37,783 nucleotides of DNA, taken from Methylobacterium indicum (GTDB lineage: Bacteria; Pseudomonadota; Alphaproteobacteria; Rhizobiales; Beijerinckiaceae). This document shows, piece after piece, positions 25,939 to 34,026 of this stretch (position 1 is the stretch's first letter; every line of letters starts with the position of its first letter). The stretch lies in the NCBI RefSeq assembly GCF_001043895.1, contig NZ_JTHF01000139.1:1-37783 (forward strand), given 5' to 3'. The notes under the pieces were generated by a model. That model searched no databases and was not told the origin of the DNA. It was given only the letters and a program-made list of their open reading frames with translations. The translations under genes and the position numbers were made by a program.

Positions 25939-26134
25939 GATGGCCTTCTCCGAGATGATCCTGCGTCAAGCGCCGCGCGGAAGCACGAGAATGCGAGCCG
26001 GATAAGCGCTCCGTCGCCCGGATTCCAATGAGTTCGGCTGGCGAAAACATGAGAAAAGGGAATGAACTTGGCGGTGCGACGGGCTTGTCCACCGGGGGCC
26101 GCCGGGCGATGAATCCGGGTGGAGCGCACTCGCC

Positions 26135-27055
26135 ATGAAACGATCGTTCACGCCGACCTTGTCCGAGCTGCAAGCCTTCGGCACCTGCGCGGAATGCGGG
26201 TCGGTGACGGAGGCCGCACGCCAGCTCGGCCTGACGCAGAGCGCCGTGAGCCGGTCGCTCGCCTCGCTCGAAGCGCGGCTCGGCGTCGCGCTGTTCCAGC
26301 GCGTCCGCAAGCGGCTGGTGATCTCGGATGCCGGGCGCGCCATGCTGCGGGACACCGCGCGCATCCTGGCCGACCTCAACGCCGCCGCGCTGATGGTGAT
26401 GGCCTTCGGCGACAAGGTGCAGGTCTTGCGCCTCGCCGTCCTGCCGACCTTCGGCACGAGCTGGCTGATCCCGCGCCTGGCCGACTTCCATCGCTGCTCG
26501 CCTGGCCTCTCGATCGATCTCGCCGCCCGCCTCGACCCGGTCGATTTCGAGCGCGAGCCCTTCGACGCGGCGATCCAGCGGACCGAGCTGGCGGGGCCGG
26601 GGACCGACGTCGTTCCGTTGCGAGAGGAGACGCTGGTCGCGGTCGCGGCACCGTCGCTGTTGCCGGATGGCGGGCTGCCCTTGAGCGATACGGCGATCGC
26701 CCGGATGCCGCTCCTGCAGCAATCGACCCGACCCGACCTGTGGCTCGAATGGTTTCGCGATGCCGGGCTCGACCCCATCACCATCCTGCGCGGAGCGCGC
26801 TTCGAGCATTTCGGGATGGTCCTCGCCGCCGCGCGCTGCGGGCTGGGCGTCGCGCTGGTGCCGAAGATCCTGGCTTCGAGCGATCTCGCCGAAGGGCGGC
26901 TCTGCTGCGTCTCGACGCGCGAACTCCCGGGCCGCTCGCGTTACGCGCTGATCTACCCGGCCCGCAGCCGCGCCAGCCCGGCCCTTGCCCTGTTCCGCGA
27001 CTGGATCGAGGCGTCACAAGACGAAGCTCCCGAGACCGCAGAAAGGGCCGGGTAA
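26135..27055 (+). CDS. LysR-family regulator, probable GcdR
   Basis: 306 residues. The N-terminal winged helix (residues about 8-66: LSELQAFGTCAECGSVTEAA, then LGLTQSAVSRSLASLEARLG) is followed by a substrate-binding effector domain from about 90 (LRLAVLPTFGTSWLIPRLADF). The GcvA-like effector-domain pattern and the divergent position next to gcdH suggest that it activates the glutaryl-CoA dehydrogenase/CoA-transferase operon in response to glutarate or a related acid. The 196-base divergent spacer should hold its T-N11-A site, but I could not single one out. Intact, with no truncation. Confidence 0.88.
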   Translation: MKRSFTPTLSELQAFGTCAECGSVTEAARQLGLTQSAVSRSLASLEARLGVALFQRVRKRLVISDAGRAMLRDTARILADLNAAALMVMAFGDKVQVLRLAVLPTFGTSWLIPRLADFHRCSPGLSIDLAARLDPVDFEREPFDAAIQRTELAGPGTDVVPLREETLVAVAAPSLLPDGGLPLSDTAIARMPLLQQSTRPDLWLEWFRDAGLDPITILRGARFEHFGMVLAAARCGLGVALVPKILASSDLAEGRLCCVSTRELPGRSRYALIYPARSRASPALALFRDWIEASQDEAPETAERAG

Positions 27056-27324
27056 TCCACAATCGTGGCAGCGATCTTGATCCGAACGCCGAGGCAAACG
27101 AGCCGGCATACCGGATTGGATTTTTTGCCTTATCGCAAAATGAAGCGTTTCGCCCGGGTTACGAGGCTGCATTCATGATCGGAATGGAAGCAGGGACCGG
27201 TTGCAACGCAACCTGTGTCCTGGTGAACGACGAATCCCCCTCTTCCGGCCGTATCCTGTAATAAAAATCCGCTCTGGATCTAGAGCGAGACGAGTGCCGG
27301 GACTTTCCGAGCATGGCCATGCAG

Positions 27325-27601
27325 GAGGATGAGCGCCTACGAGGCGATCCGCATCGGCCTGTCGCGTCGCCGGGTCCGGCGACCGACCGGTGCTTGTGAC
27401 CGCGTTCTGGTCGGTAACAACCCCAGGTCCTCCTTCTCAGCCACGGTCGGCGAATTCGGCTGCCGGAATTTCTCGGAGGCCCCTCCGGCGCCGATGCGAA
27501 GGGCGGCGGCTACGTCACGATCTGGAAGGGCGGGCGGATCGTCTGGGAGGGCCACGAGGAGGTGATCCCGGCCCGCTTCCTCCACGAGGATCTCGGCCTG
27601 T
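27325..27601 (+). pseudogene. Truncated, decayed copy of the 5028-5416 small-ORF pair
   Basis: The DNA aligns with about 5137-5410: GCCTACGAGGCG, the PTGACDRVL-V/I-GN block, FSATV-EFGCRNF, then the next ORF in a different frame (YVTIWKGGRIVWEGHEE). The 5' part with the GHNGGP motif and CKHC zinc knuckle is missing, and a one-base difference at the junction destroys the ATGGTGA coupling seen in copy 1. A 78-codon frame survives (27329-27565) but lacks its ribosome-binding site. The flanks 27056-27324 and 27602-27730 hold no recognisable gene. Confidence 0.6.
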
Positions 27602-27741
27602 CGTTGACACTGGTCCGCGATCGGCTCTCTGTTCGCCGTGTCGCAGGGGCGGATCGACCGGTCCCTCTAGCAGCATACGACCCCAGGCCACGGTGTGGCG
27701 GACCGCGGCGGAGCCAGGAAGACCAGCCTATGGGTATGATG

Positions 27742-27760
27742 TCGCTATGATATTGATATC
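27742..27760 (+). promoter_or_regulatory. Conserved promoter-like element before leader A copy 2
   Basis: TCGCTATG, two bases and ATTGATATCA repeat the element at 7221-7240, upstream of copy 1. The likely -10 is TGATAT (27754-27759). The matching -35 (ATGGGT) is poor. Confidence 0.4.
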
Positions 27761-27779
27761 AATCCAATGTGAGGCTCGA

Positions 27780-28147
27780 CCGGCGGGGGACGATCCCGCT
27801 CTCACGTAAGCCACCCCGATAGGCCGTAACGGCCTTGTACGATCAACCCGCAAGGGGTCCGCTCCGCAAGCGGGCGGCCGCTTCGGCTTCGCCTTCGCGG
27901 TGATCGCGGCCGCTCCCGGCCTCTTGGGGCCGCTGTCGAGCGGGGATCGCCCCCGCCCAGCAGGAGCAAGACCCCAATGGCGAACGATCTCACACTTGCG
28001 AACCGCTACGCCCACAGCCTCGCGGCCTCCCTGATGGTCCCGGTCACGGTGTTCCGCTCCGAGGCCGGGTACGGCGTCGTCACCTCCGATGAGTTCGAGG
28101 GCGATCCCGCCAGCGTCATCACCGCATTCGACCCCTACGAGGAGTGA
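27780..28147 (+). repeat. Leader A + 56-residue ORF cassette, copy 2
   Basis: The same leader and ORF order as 7262-7633. AGGCC-GTAAC-GGCCTT forms the first hairpin (intact here and in copy 3, broken in copy 1). CCC-GCAA-GGG, the CCGCT/AGCGG stem and GCGGGG/CCCCGC follow. The second strand of the ribosome-binding-site hairpin is changed here (GCCCA instead of GCTCC), so the site should be more open than in copies 1 and 3. Confidence 0.75.
27977..28147 (+). CDS. 56-residue acidic protein, copy 2
   Basis: Begins MANDLTLANRYAHSLAASLM and ends AFDPYEE. Same length and pattern as copies 1 and 3, with conservative changes: PVTVFRSEAGYGVVTSDEFE, then GDPASVIT. The ribosome-binding site is AGGAGC nine bases upstream. 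A perfect 8-bp hairpin (28159-28178) follows the stop. Unknown function; see the cassette entry for its leader. Confidence 0.7.
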   Translation: MANDLTLANRYAHSLAASLMVPVTVFRSEAGYGVVTSDEFEGDPASVITAFDPYEE

Positions 28148-28158
28148 GCCTCGTCCAG

Positions 28159-28178
28159 AGGCCGGTCGGTACCGGCCT
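28159..28178 (+). terminator. Hairpin after the 56-residue ORF, copy 2
   Basis: AGGCCGGT (28159-28166) pairs perfectly with ACCGGCCT (28171-28178) around a 4-base loop, 11 bases after the stop. No T-run follows, so termination is only probable. Confidence 0.4.
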
Positions 28179-28242
28179 GCCCCGATCATTCCTCACGATG
28201 ACAGGCAGCCAGCCCGGCCATCTTTGTATGGACGGCGCCTGT

Positions 28243-28260
28243 CAGTGCGTATATGCACTG
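28243..28260. promoter_or_regulatory. Operator-like palindrome upstream of vapBC
   Basis: CAGTGC (28243-28248) and GCACTG (28255-28260) flank GTATAT. The repeat lies in a local AT-rich patch (GTATATGCACTGTCTATATGG) that probably includes the -10, and ends 24 bases before the antitoxin start. Confidence 0.5.
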
Positions 28261-28284
28261 TCTATATGGATGGAGACAGACATC

Positions 28285-28527
28285 ATGCTCAGCATCCGGG
28301 ACGAGGAGGTTCGCACCCTGGCCGAGGCGGTGATGAAGCGCTGCGGCGCCCCTAATCTCACCGCCGCCATCAAACTCGCCTTGCAGCGTGAGATCAAGCG
28401 TGCCGACGAGGCCATGCCTTTGATGGATCGCGTCGCCGCGATCCGGGCCGAGGCTCTGGCGAAGGCAGATCGGCTACCGGCTGCCCCACTGAGTGACGCC
28501 GAGCGCGACGCGCTGTGGACGCGCTGA
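28285..28527 (+). CDS. vapB: VapB-type antitoxin (Rv0623/PSK-like)
   Basis: 80 residues from ATG 28285, with GGAGAC eight bases upstream. The start LSIRDEEVRTLAEAVMKRCG and TAAIKLALQREIKRA form the ribbon-helix-helix-like N-terminus of Rv0623-type VapB antitoxins. The tail, RLPAAPLSDAERDALWTR, is the toxin-binding segment. The PIN toxin gene begins three bases after the stop. A frame-compatible upstream start (28144) would run through the palindrome and is rejected. Confidence 0.82.
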   Translation: MLSIRDEEVRTLAEAVMKRCGAPNLTAAIKLALQREIKRADEAMPLMDRVAAIRAEALAKADRLPAAPLSDAERDALWTR

Positions 28528-28530
28528 GGG

Positions 28531-28932
28531 GTGTTCATCGACACCTCCGCCGTCGTCGCCATCCTGGCCGATGAGCCCGAGGCGGCCTCCTTCCTTGCCT
28601 GCATCGAGTCCGCCAAGCGCCGGGAGACCGGGGCGCATGTCCGTCTCGAGGCGACGATCAACGTCGCACGCATCCTCGGCCTTCCGGTCCCGGTCGCGCA
28701 GGACCTGTACGACGCTTTCCTGACCACGGCCGGGATCACGGTGGTATCGATCAGCGACGCCATCGCCCGCCGGGCCGTGCAAGCCTTCGAGACCTACGGC
28801 AAGGGCCGGGGCCATCCGGCACAACTCAACTTCGCCGACTGCCTGTCCTACGCCTGCGCCGCGTCTTACCGGGCTCCCATCCTGTTCAAGGGCCGAGACT
28901 TCACCCACACCGATCTGAAGACCGCCCTGTAG
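28531..28932 (+). CDS. vapC: PIN-domain toxin, VapC type
   Basis: 133 residues from a GTG start. Catalytic acids: D4 in FIDTSAVVAIL, E40 in VRLEATIN, D103 in NFADCLSYA and D123 in KGRDFTH. The QLNFADCLSYACA helix is diagnostic of VapC-type PIN RNases. It forms a complete module with the preceding antitoxin. It is unlike the PIN toxin at 744-1130 apart from the fold, so the two are not a recent duplication. Confidence 0.88.
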   Translation: MFIDTSAVVAILADEPEAASFLACIESAKRRETGAHVRLEATINVARILGLPVPVAQDLYDAFLTTAGITVVSISDAIARRAVQAFETYGKGRGHPAQLNFADCLSYACAASYRAPILFKGRDFTHTDLKTAL

Positions 28933-29127
28933 CGGCATGCCGCCGACCGACAAGCGTGGAGTGGGCGCGTCGGGGGCCGACTCCTCCTCCGGGCCACACG
29001 GTCCCGAGAGCCGGCCTGCAGGTGGACCTCGCGGAGCGTCCTTCGCAGGACGGCGAAACCAAGTGGCCAGGGGTCTCCTTGCGTACCGGCACAAGGCCGC
29101 GCCCGTGGGCCTCTTGAATGGGCGTGT

Positions 29128-29252
29128 CTATCCGGGGCGCCCGGGACCACCGCAACGGCGGGATCCGGGTTTCTTCCCCGCCGCCTAAGGCGGCTCCTCG
29201 CGGACCAACAAACCCGTCCCCTTCCGTCCTCCGCTGCGCTGCGGCCTGCCAA
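29128..29252 (+). repeat. Leader B copy 2, orphaned by an IS-like scar
   Basis: Aligns with 8411-8540: TATCCGGGGCGCCCGGGACC, the CAA-loop stem, GCCGCC (29180-29185)/GGCGGC (29189-29194) and the later CTGCGGCCTGC block. Homology stops exactly where the IS-like remnant begins (29253). No DUF736 gene follows, so a deletion probably removed it. Confidence 0.6.
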
Positions 29253-29446
29253 GGTGTAGATCAGCACAGAAGTGGGGCCCTGGGATGGATTGCGAATAAG
29301 GCCCTGAAGCTATGATGAAAAAGGCCGTTAGGGCGGGGTCCCAATCGGCGCCGATCGGGACCCCGCGTAGAAACCATATTCGGTTGCAAATTCAATATGA
29401 TAGGTTCGTATGCTGGTGGGGTCCCACTTCGGCGCTGATCTACACC
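29253..29446. mobile_element. 194-base IS21-like or MITE-like remnant
   Basis: The arms 29253-29280 and 29419-29446 are inverted repeats (24 of 28 positions match; outer GGTGTAGATCAGC). The interior holds a near-perfect 34-bp palindrome (29333-29366), each half of which resembles the inner part of the terminal repeat (GGGGTCCC, then CGGCGC). Repeated internal copies of the end sequence are a feature of IS21-type termini. There is no transposase. The element separates leader B copy 2 from a truncated integrase. Confidence 0.6.
29333..29366. repeat. 34-bp near-perfect palindrome
   Basis: GCGGGGTCCC and GGGACCCCGC flank a symmetric ATCGGCGCCGAT centre; only one base pair breaks the symmetry. 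It lies inside the IS-like remnant and probably consists of two inverted transposase-binding repeats brought together by a deletion. Confidence 0.6.
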
Positions 29447-30276
29447 ATCTCTTCTAAACGTGCGCCGGTGAGCAGCAGCAGGCGGGGCAACCAAAGCACG
29501 GCCCCGCTCTCGCGTTCGGTTCGAGCGAACACCTGGGCGAGTTGATCGAGGTCGAAGCGCAGGTAGCTGCGCCGGGCCGCGCTGACCGTTGCGCGATCTG
29601 GCCCTAAGCCGCGGAACGGGTTCGACGGGATGATGCCGGCGGCAACCGCCGCGTTGCAGATAGTTGCGAAGGCACCGAGTGCCTTCTTAAGTGTAGCGAC
29701 CGAGCCGACGCGTAGGCCGCGCGCGAAGCGCTCACCGTCCTGGCGGGTAATGGCGGTGATCGCCTTGTCGCCGATCTGAACTTCGAAGCGGCTGATCGCC
29801 TTCTCGATGTCGAGCCGGGAACGCCGTCGAGGTAGAGCGCCTTTGCGCTCGCTCCGACGAGGCAGGTAGACCTCCTCGTAGGCCCGGCGCAGCGTCATGG
29901 CCGCGTTGCGGGCCGGCGTCTTGCGCTCAGCGTCGTCAGCGGCGGGCTGCGCTGCGACCACCCGCTCGGGCCCGGCGCTCGGGCGGACGATCGTATCACG
30001 CTGGTACGGGCTGGGATCGAAGATCCACGCCGAGAACGATGCCCCGCCTCGAACTTCTCGTATCAGGTCGCCGAGATCGGCGGCGGCCCGCAGGGCTCGG
30101 CTACGCGCTGCGAGCGGATCTCGGGTCTTCAAACTGAACGTCACGGTGCGCTTCACGCTGGGAACGTCGAGAGCTTCGAGGCGAACAACGACGTCGTCGG
30201 GAAGCTGAAGTCGGAACCTGAAGACGCCACCCTTGACCGCTTGCCGGGTGAACGGGACCAAGGCGTACCGTGGCAT
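29440..30276 (-). pseudogene. Integrase truncated by an IS-like remnant
   Basis: 278 residues from ATG 30276 survive. The N-terminal part (MPRYALVPFTRQAVKGGVFRFRLQLP) and SLKTRDPLAARSRALRAAAD are typical of phage-type integrases. A core-binding domain follows (about 150-250). The catalytic domain breaks off at its first box, LLTGARLEEMV: the catalytic Arg is present but the His-x-x-Arg box and the nucleophile Tyr are lost. The stop codon is provided by the outer bases of the IS-like end (GGTGTAG), so the insertion or deletion removed the active site. It cannot be a working recombinase. Confidence 0.8.
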
Positions 30277-30617
30277 GCTTGATCGCGGGCCCTCGATGAT
30301 CGACAACGGCAACAGGCCGTCGAATTGTCGGCACCAAGAAACGCTACTCACGGTCGACGATTCTGCAACGAATTTCCGACTCTAGCCCAAGATTTCCCGG
30401 CAGGGCGGCCGAATCCCGTAGGGCGCGCCATGCGAGCTTAACGATTGATACGGCTGAAACCCTTGTTCAATCAGTGCCTTGCGTGCCGCTGGTCCTACAA
30501 ACCGATGGCATGGTTGAGTTGCCGCATCAAGGGCTGCCACGGCACTGCGACCCCCGGCGCAATATCCCGAAGTCGCTGCTGCCCTTCATGGCACCGTGGC
30601 CGGGTAAGTCGGCTTGG

Positions 30618-30965
30618 TCACAAAGCCTCGGCACGATAGAAGGCCAAGCAGCCCTCCGGCAGCTGCCTGAAGGCCTGTGAGGCGGACTTCGCTTTAGCCG
30701 AGAGGGCGGCGCGGCGAGCTCCGGGGCCAACCGATAGCCATGCAGGTGCTATTCGTTGCCCCTCCACGAAGGCTAGCACGGCCCGCCATGCATCATCAGC
30801 TGCCATGTCCAGTTCGTCGGACCGTTCCGCATAGACCAGCGCGTTCCGGAGATGGGCCCGCGCATTTGTCCGGAGCAACTGCACCCTGAGTTGGTCGGCG
30901 CTCGCGACCTCGGCGCGGAGCATGTCTACGACGACAGCGACCCGGCCGGGACGCTTGCGGGTCAT
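30618..30965 (-). CDS. Hypothetical helical protein
   Basis: 115 residues from ATG 30965, with CGAGGA about six bases upstream on the minus strand. The sequence is helix-forming and alternates charge: VVVDMLRAEVASADQLRVQL, then ALVYAERSDELDMAADDAWR. No family was recognised. Competing frames on both strands are less protein-like. The 266 bases on its 3' side (30352-30617) hold nothing recognisable. It faces away from the third 56-codon cassette. Confidence 0.5.
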   Translation of the reverse strand: MTRKRPGRVAVVVDMLRAEVASADQLRVQLLRTNARAHLRNALVYAERSDELDMAADDAWRAVLAFVEGQRIAPAWLSVGPGARRAALSAKAKSASQAFRQLPEGCLAFYRAEAL

Positions 30966-31149
30966 CGTGGCATCCTCGATTCCCGTGATCGGGGCAACCC
31001 GCCTGCCCCGTTGCGCGCCCTAACCTCACTTTGGCGCTCACTGCATCGATCAGCGCCTGATCCGCACACCCCGCCGGTGTCCCACTGCGGCTCCCTGATC
31101 CATCGGCCCGCACTCCTCACCGAACGATATCGATCCTCTGTCGGTGACC

Positions 31150-31526
31150 CGCCCGGCCGGGGGCGGACGACCCCGCTCTCTCGCCGCAACCCCGATAGGC
31201 CGTCGCGGCCTTCCACGATCAACCCTCAAGGGGTCCGCTCCGCGAAGCGGGCGGCCGCTCCCGGCTTCGCCTCCCGCGGTGATCGCGGCCGCTCCCGGCC
31301 TCCTGGGGCGCTGTCGAGCGGGGATCGCCCCCGCTCCGTCAGGAGCAGAACCCCGATGGCGACCGATCTCACCCTCGCGAACCGCTACGCCCACAGCCTC
31401 GCGCTCTCGCTGATGGTCCCGGTCACGGTCTTCCGTTCCGATGCCGGCTATGGCGTCGTCACCTCCGACGAGTTCGAGGGCGATCCGGCCCACATCGTCA
31501 CCGAGTTCGACCCCTTCGCGGGCTGA
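31150..31526 (+). repeat. Leader A + 56-residue ORF cassette, copy 3
   Basis: Nearly identical to copy 1 in the leader. The first hairpin AGGCC (31197-31201)/GGCCTT (31207-31212) is intact. The tetraloop is TCAA instead of GCAA with the closing CCC/GGG retained. The GAGCGGGG/CCCCGCTC stem and the competing GCTCC/GGAGC stem over the ribosome-binding site are both present. Confidence 0.75.
31356..31526 (+). CDS. 56-residue acidic protein, copy 3
   Basis: Begins MATDLTLANRYAHSLALSLM and ends EFDPFAG; the centre reads PVTVFRSDAGYGVVTSDEFE, then GDPAHIVT. It differs from copies 1 and 2 at scattered positions while keeping length and motif order. GGAGC lies about eight bases upstream of the start. 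It is followed by the only good T-run terminator among the three cassettes (31578-31606). Confidence 0.7.
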   Translation: MATDLTLANRYAHSLALSLMVPVTVFRSDAGYGVVTSDEFEGDPAHIVTEFDPFAG

Positions 31527-31577
31527 GCCTCGGCTTCGGGGACAGCGCGCGGCCTGCCCCGCCTGCCATCCAAGCCT

Positions 31578-31606
31578 CGCGCGCTTGGCCCCGCGCGCGC
31601 CTTTTT
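31578..31606 (+). terminator. Rho-independent terminator after cassette copy 3
   Basis: CGCGCGC (31578-31584) pairs with GCGCGCG (31593-31599), and a run of five T follows (31602-31606). Confidence 0.6.
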
Positions 31607-32154
31607 CCTTCGCGGGACATCTCTCAACTCCGCTCCGCGAGTAGCCGAGCGCGCCCGCCGGCTGCCCGTCCGATCCGCAGGCCGCGCTGACAGCTACGCG
31701 GCCTTCGCCTCCCAACCAAAGCCAGCCTCATCACCGTGGCCCCAACAAGCCGGATCAGCCGAGCGCTCGACGGCCGCGCGTCAGGGACAGGATCGGAGAA
31801 GGAGGGGGCACCGGTCTCAACGCTGCAAGCCGGGGAACCTACCGGTCGCGTCCCCCGGCCCGATCGACGGGCGAGTGTTCACAGAGCGATCCATGTCAGG
31901 GACGGCTTTCGCAAGGTCGCCGGGGACCATCCGCGCACCGGAGGCCGGGCGGCGCCCAGAGGCTGCGGTGCTGGGCGGTTCTATCCGGGGCGCCCGGGAC
32001 CGCCGCAACGGCGGATGCCGATTTCTCTGCAGAATGTTGAGTTCCTGACATCGCCGATTGCCACCTTGGAACAGGCAACGGCCGGGCCGCAGGCCGCGCG
32101 GATCGACGCTGCCGCTCCGGATGCGCGGCGTGTGGCGGCAGGGCCAGCGAGCGC
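31607..32154. other. Gene-free interval containing leader B copy 3
   Basis: No protein-like frame. It contains the leader B motif at 31977-32020 in an otherwise unremarkable GC-rich stretch. Confidence 0.4.
31977..32020 (+). repeat. Leader B copy 3 (partial)
   Basis: GGTTCTATCCGGGGCGCCCG onwards matches copies 1 and 2 up to the GGCGGATGCCG block. The CAA-loop stem is a perfect 6-bp hairpin here (CCGCCG/CGGCGG). The third hairpin and the DUF736 gene are absent; homology is lost after about 32021. Confidence 0.6.
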
Positions 32155-32181
32155 TTGCAAATGATCGCTATGGTCTACATT
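32155..32181 (+). promoter_or_regulatory. Candidate promoter of hipBA
   Basis: TTGCAA (32155-32160), a 15-base spacer and TACATT (32176-32181), 28 bases before the hipB start. The spacer is shorter than ideal. It shares ATCGCTATGG with the element at 7220. Confidence 0.4.
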
Positions 32182-32209
32182 GTACCGCTTTGTGATCGGT
32201 CTAGCGTTC

Positions 32210-32530
32210 ATGCAAACCAAGGCAATCCTCTCTGGCGACGAGATCGAAGGCCTCAGGCTCCTCGGCGACCGCGTGCGCCTCGCTCGACTGCGCAGAAACC
32301 TCACGCAGGCCGAGTTCGCCGAGCGCATGGGCGTACGCCGCATGACCGTCGTCAGTCTCGAGAAGGGGCGCCCGGGAGTCACGATCTCGACGCTGCTCAA
32401 GGCTCTCACGGTGCTCGGCTATACCGAGCGCCTCGGCGATCTCCTTGCCGCCGATCCCATCGGTGAGGACATGGAGATCGCGACCGGCAGGAAGCGCGCG
32501 AGGAGCAGGGCCGGTGTGGCGGACTTCTAG
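32210..32530 (+). CDS. hipB: HipB-like XRE antitoxin
   Basis: 106 residues from ATG 32210; an upstream in-frame ATG (32180) would overlap the likely -10. The helix-turn-helix is clear (residues about 20-75: VRLARLRRNLTQAEFAERMG, then RRMTVVSLEKGRPGVTISTL). The basic tail (TGRKRARSRAGVADF) is unlike the E. coli HipB tail. The toxin gene starts 17 bases inside its end. Expected role: repress the operon and neutralise HipA. Confidence 0.85.
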   Translation: MQTKAILSGDEIEGLRLLGDRVRLARLRRNLTQAEFAERMGVRRMTVVSLEKGRPGVTISTLLKALTVLGYTERLGDLLAADPIGEDMEIATGRKRARSRAGVADF

Positions 32531-33767
32531 GGCGGGCCGGCTCGACCGGCTCGTCGTCTTCCGCTGGCAAGGCGACGGCTATGTCCCTGCGGGCGAGCTC
32601 ACCTTCGAGGGAGCGGGCGAGAAGCGCATCGGCCGCTTCGGCTATGCCCGGAGCTACCTCGCGCTCGACGGCGCCAGGGCGATCGATCCCCTGGGCCTGC
32701 CGCTGGTGCGCAGGTCCTTTCCGGGCAGTCCCGAGGAGCTCCCGCTGGCGTTCCACGACGCCGGCCCCGACGGGTGGGGCAAGCAGGTGCTCCAGCGCGC
32801 ATTCCCGCGCACCGTCCTCTCGATGCCGGAATATCTCGCCCTCGGCGGGATGGACCGAACGGGCGATCTCGCATTTGGGCCGTCGCCCGAGTCGGGGCCG
32901 CAATCCTGGGTGCCGGACGAGGAGCCTCTGGTCGCGCTGCCCGGCGTGAGCGACGATCTGGATGCCCTGATGGCAGCGGCTTCGTCGGTCGACGCGGGCG
33001 AGGGGGCAAAGCACCATCTCGCGCTGCTCTTCCGCAAGAGCGGCGACGTCGGGGGCGCACGGCCGAAGGCCCGGATCCGGCATGCCGGCCGGCAGTGGAT
33101 CGCCAAGTTCCCGACGACGATGGACCGGTTCGACGATCCGCGGGTCGAAGCCGCCTGCCTCGACGTTGCCGAAGTGGCAGGCCTTCCGGTCCCGGACAGG
33201 CTGATCGTCGAGGTCGGCGGGCGGGCGGCGCTGCTCGTCGAGCGTTTCGACCGCGCATCCGGTACCGGCGGGCGCCCCTTCGGCTATCTCAGCGCCGCCA
33301 CGCTGCTGAATCAGCCGTCGACCGGCTACGGGACGCAACGCACCTACAGCGACATCGCCGAGGCTGCCCGGCGCATCGGCGTCCGGGACGCAGCCGAGCA
33401 GGCGTTCGAGCGCCTGCTCCTCAACGCCTTCCTCCACAACACGGACGACCACCTGCGCAACCACGGCTTCCTGGATCGCTGCGGACGCTGGGAGTTTTCG
33501 CCCGTCTTCGATGTCGTGCCGCACCCCGGCATGCGGCGGCATGTCTGCGCGCCGGCGAACGGCATCGGACCAGCCTGGGACGTCGAGGAGGCCTTCCGCG
33601 CCCACGTGCCGCTCAAGATCGGGGTCGCGGATGCCGGGGCGATCCGGGACAGGGTTCATGCGGCAGCGTCGCGCCTGCCGGAGTTCATGGAGGCGCGGAA
33701 AGTGGTCAAGGCCGACCGGGACTATCTGCGGGACGCCTTCCCGAAGAGCATCGGCTTCAAACCTTGA
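32514..33767 (+). CDS. hipA: HipA-family serine/threonine kinase toxin
   Basis: 417 residues from GTG 32514, overlapping hipB by 17 bases, with GAGGAGCAGGG just upstream. The N-terminal HipA domain (about 10-110) is followed by the kinase domain. The glycine-rich loop is about 177-186 (GDVGGARPKA), the ATP-binding lysine about K198 in WIAKFP, the catalytic segment HNTDDHLRNH (308-317) and the metal-binding Asp D333 in PVFDVVPHP. E. coli HipA phosphorylates glutamyl-tRNA synthetase; the target here is unknown. All key residues are present. Confidence 0.9.
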   Translation: MWRTSRAGRLDRLVVFRWQGDGYVPAGELTFEGAGEKRIGRFGYARSYLALDGARAIDPLGLPLVRRSFPGSPEELPLAFHDAGPDGWGKQVLQRAFPRTVLSMPEYLALGGMDRTGDLAFGPSPESGPQSWVPDEEPLVALPGVSDDLDALMAAASSVDAGEGAKHHLALLFRKSGDVGGARPKARIRHAGRQWIAKFPTTMDRFDDPRVEAACLDVAEVAGLPVPDRLIVEVGGRAALLVERFDRASGTGGRPFGYLSAATLLNQPSTGYGTQRTYSDIAEAARRIGVRDAAEQAFERLLLNAFLHNTDDHLRNHGFLDRCGRWEFSPVFDVVPHPGMRRHVCAPANGIGPAWDVEEAFRAHVPLKIGVADAGAIRDRVHAAASRLPEFMEARKVVKADRDYLRDAFPKSIGFKP

Positions 33768-34026
33768 TCCGCGAGCAGCGCTTCGCATGCGTCCCGCTCC
33801 CGCGGGAGATGCAGCCCTTTGCCCTGCGACCGCCGCGGGTACCCGGACCTGCCGACGCCGGAGGGTGTGAGGATGGGCAAAGACGTCAGCCTGGAACGCG
33901 CCGCCGGGGCGGCCCAGACTTCGGGCGACGGGCATCCCTGAGCCGTCGTGCCGCCAGCCCGGGACTGGCCCCCCGGCCCCGGACGTCCTGTGCATGGACG
34001 GCGTCCAACGAAGCCCGCAGCAACTG
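33768..34026. other. Gene-free spacer after hipA
   Basis: No protein-like frame and no clear terminator. Minus- and plus-strand frames across it are shadows rich in Arg and Pro. Confidence 0.35.
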
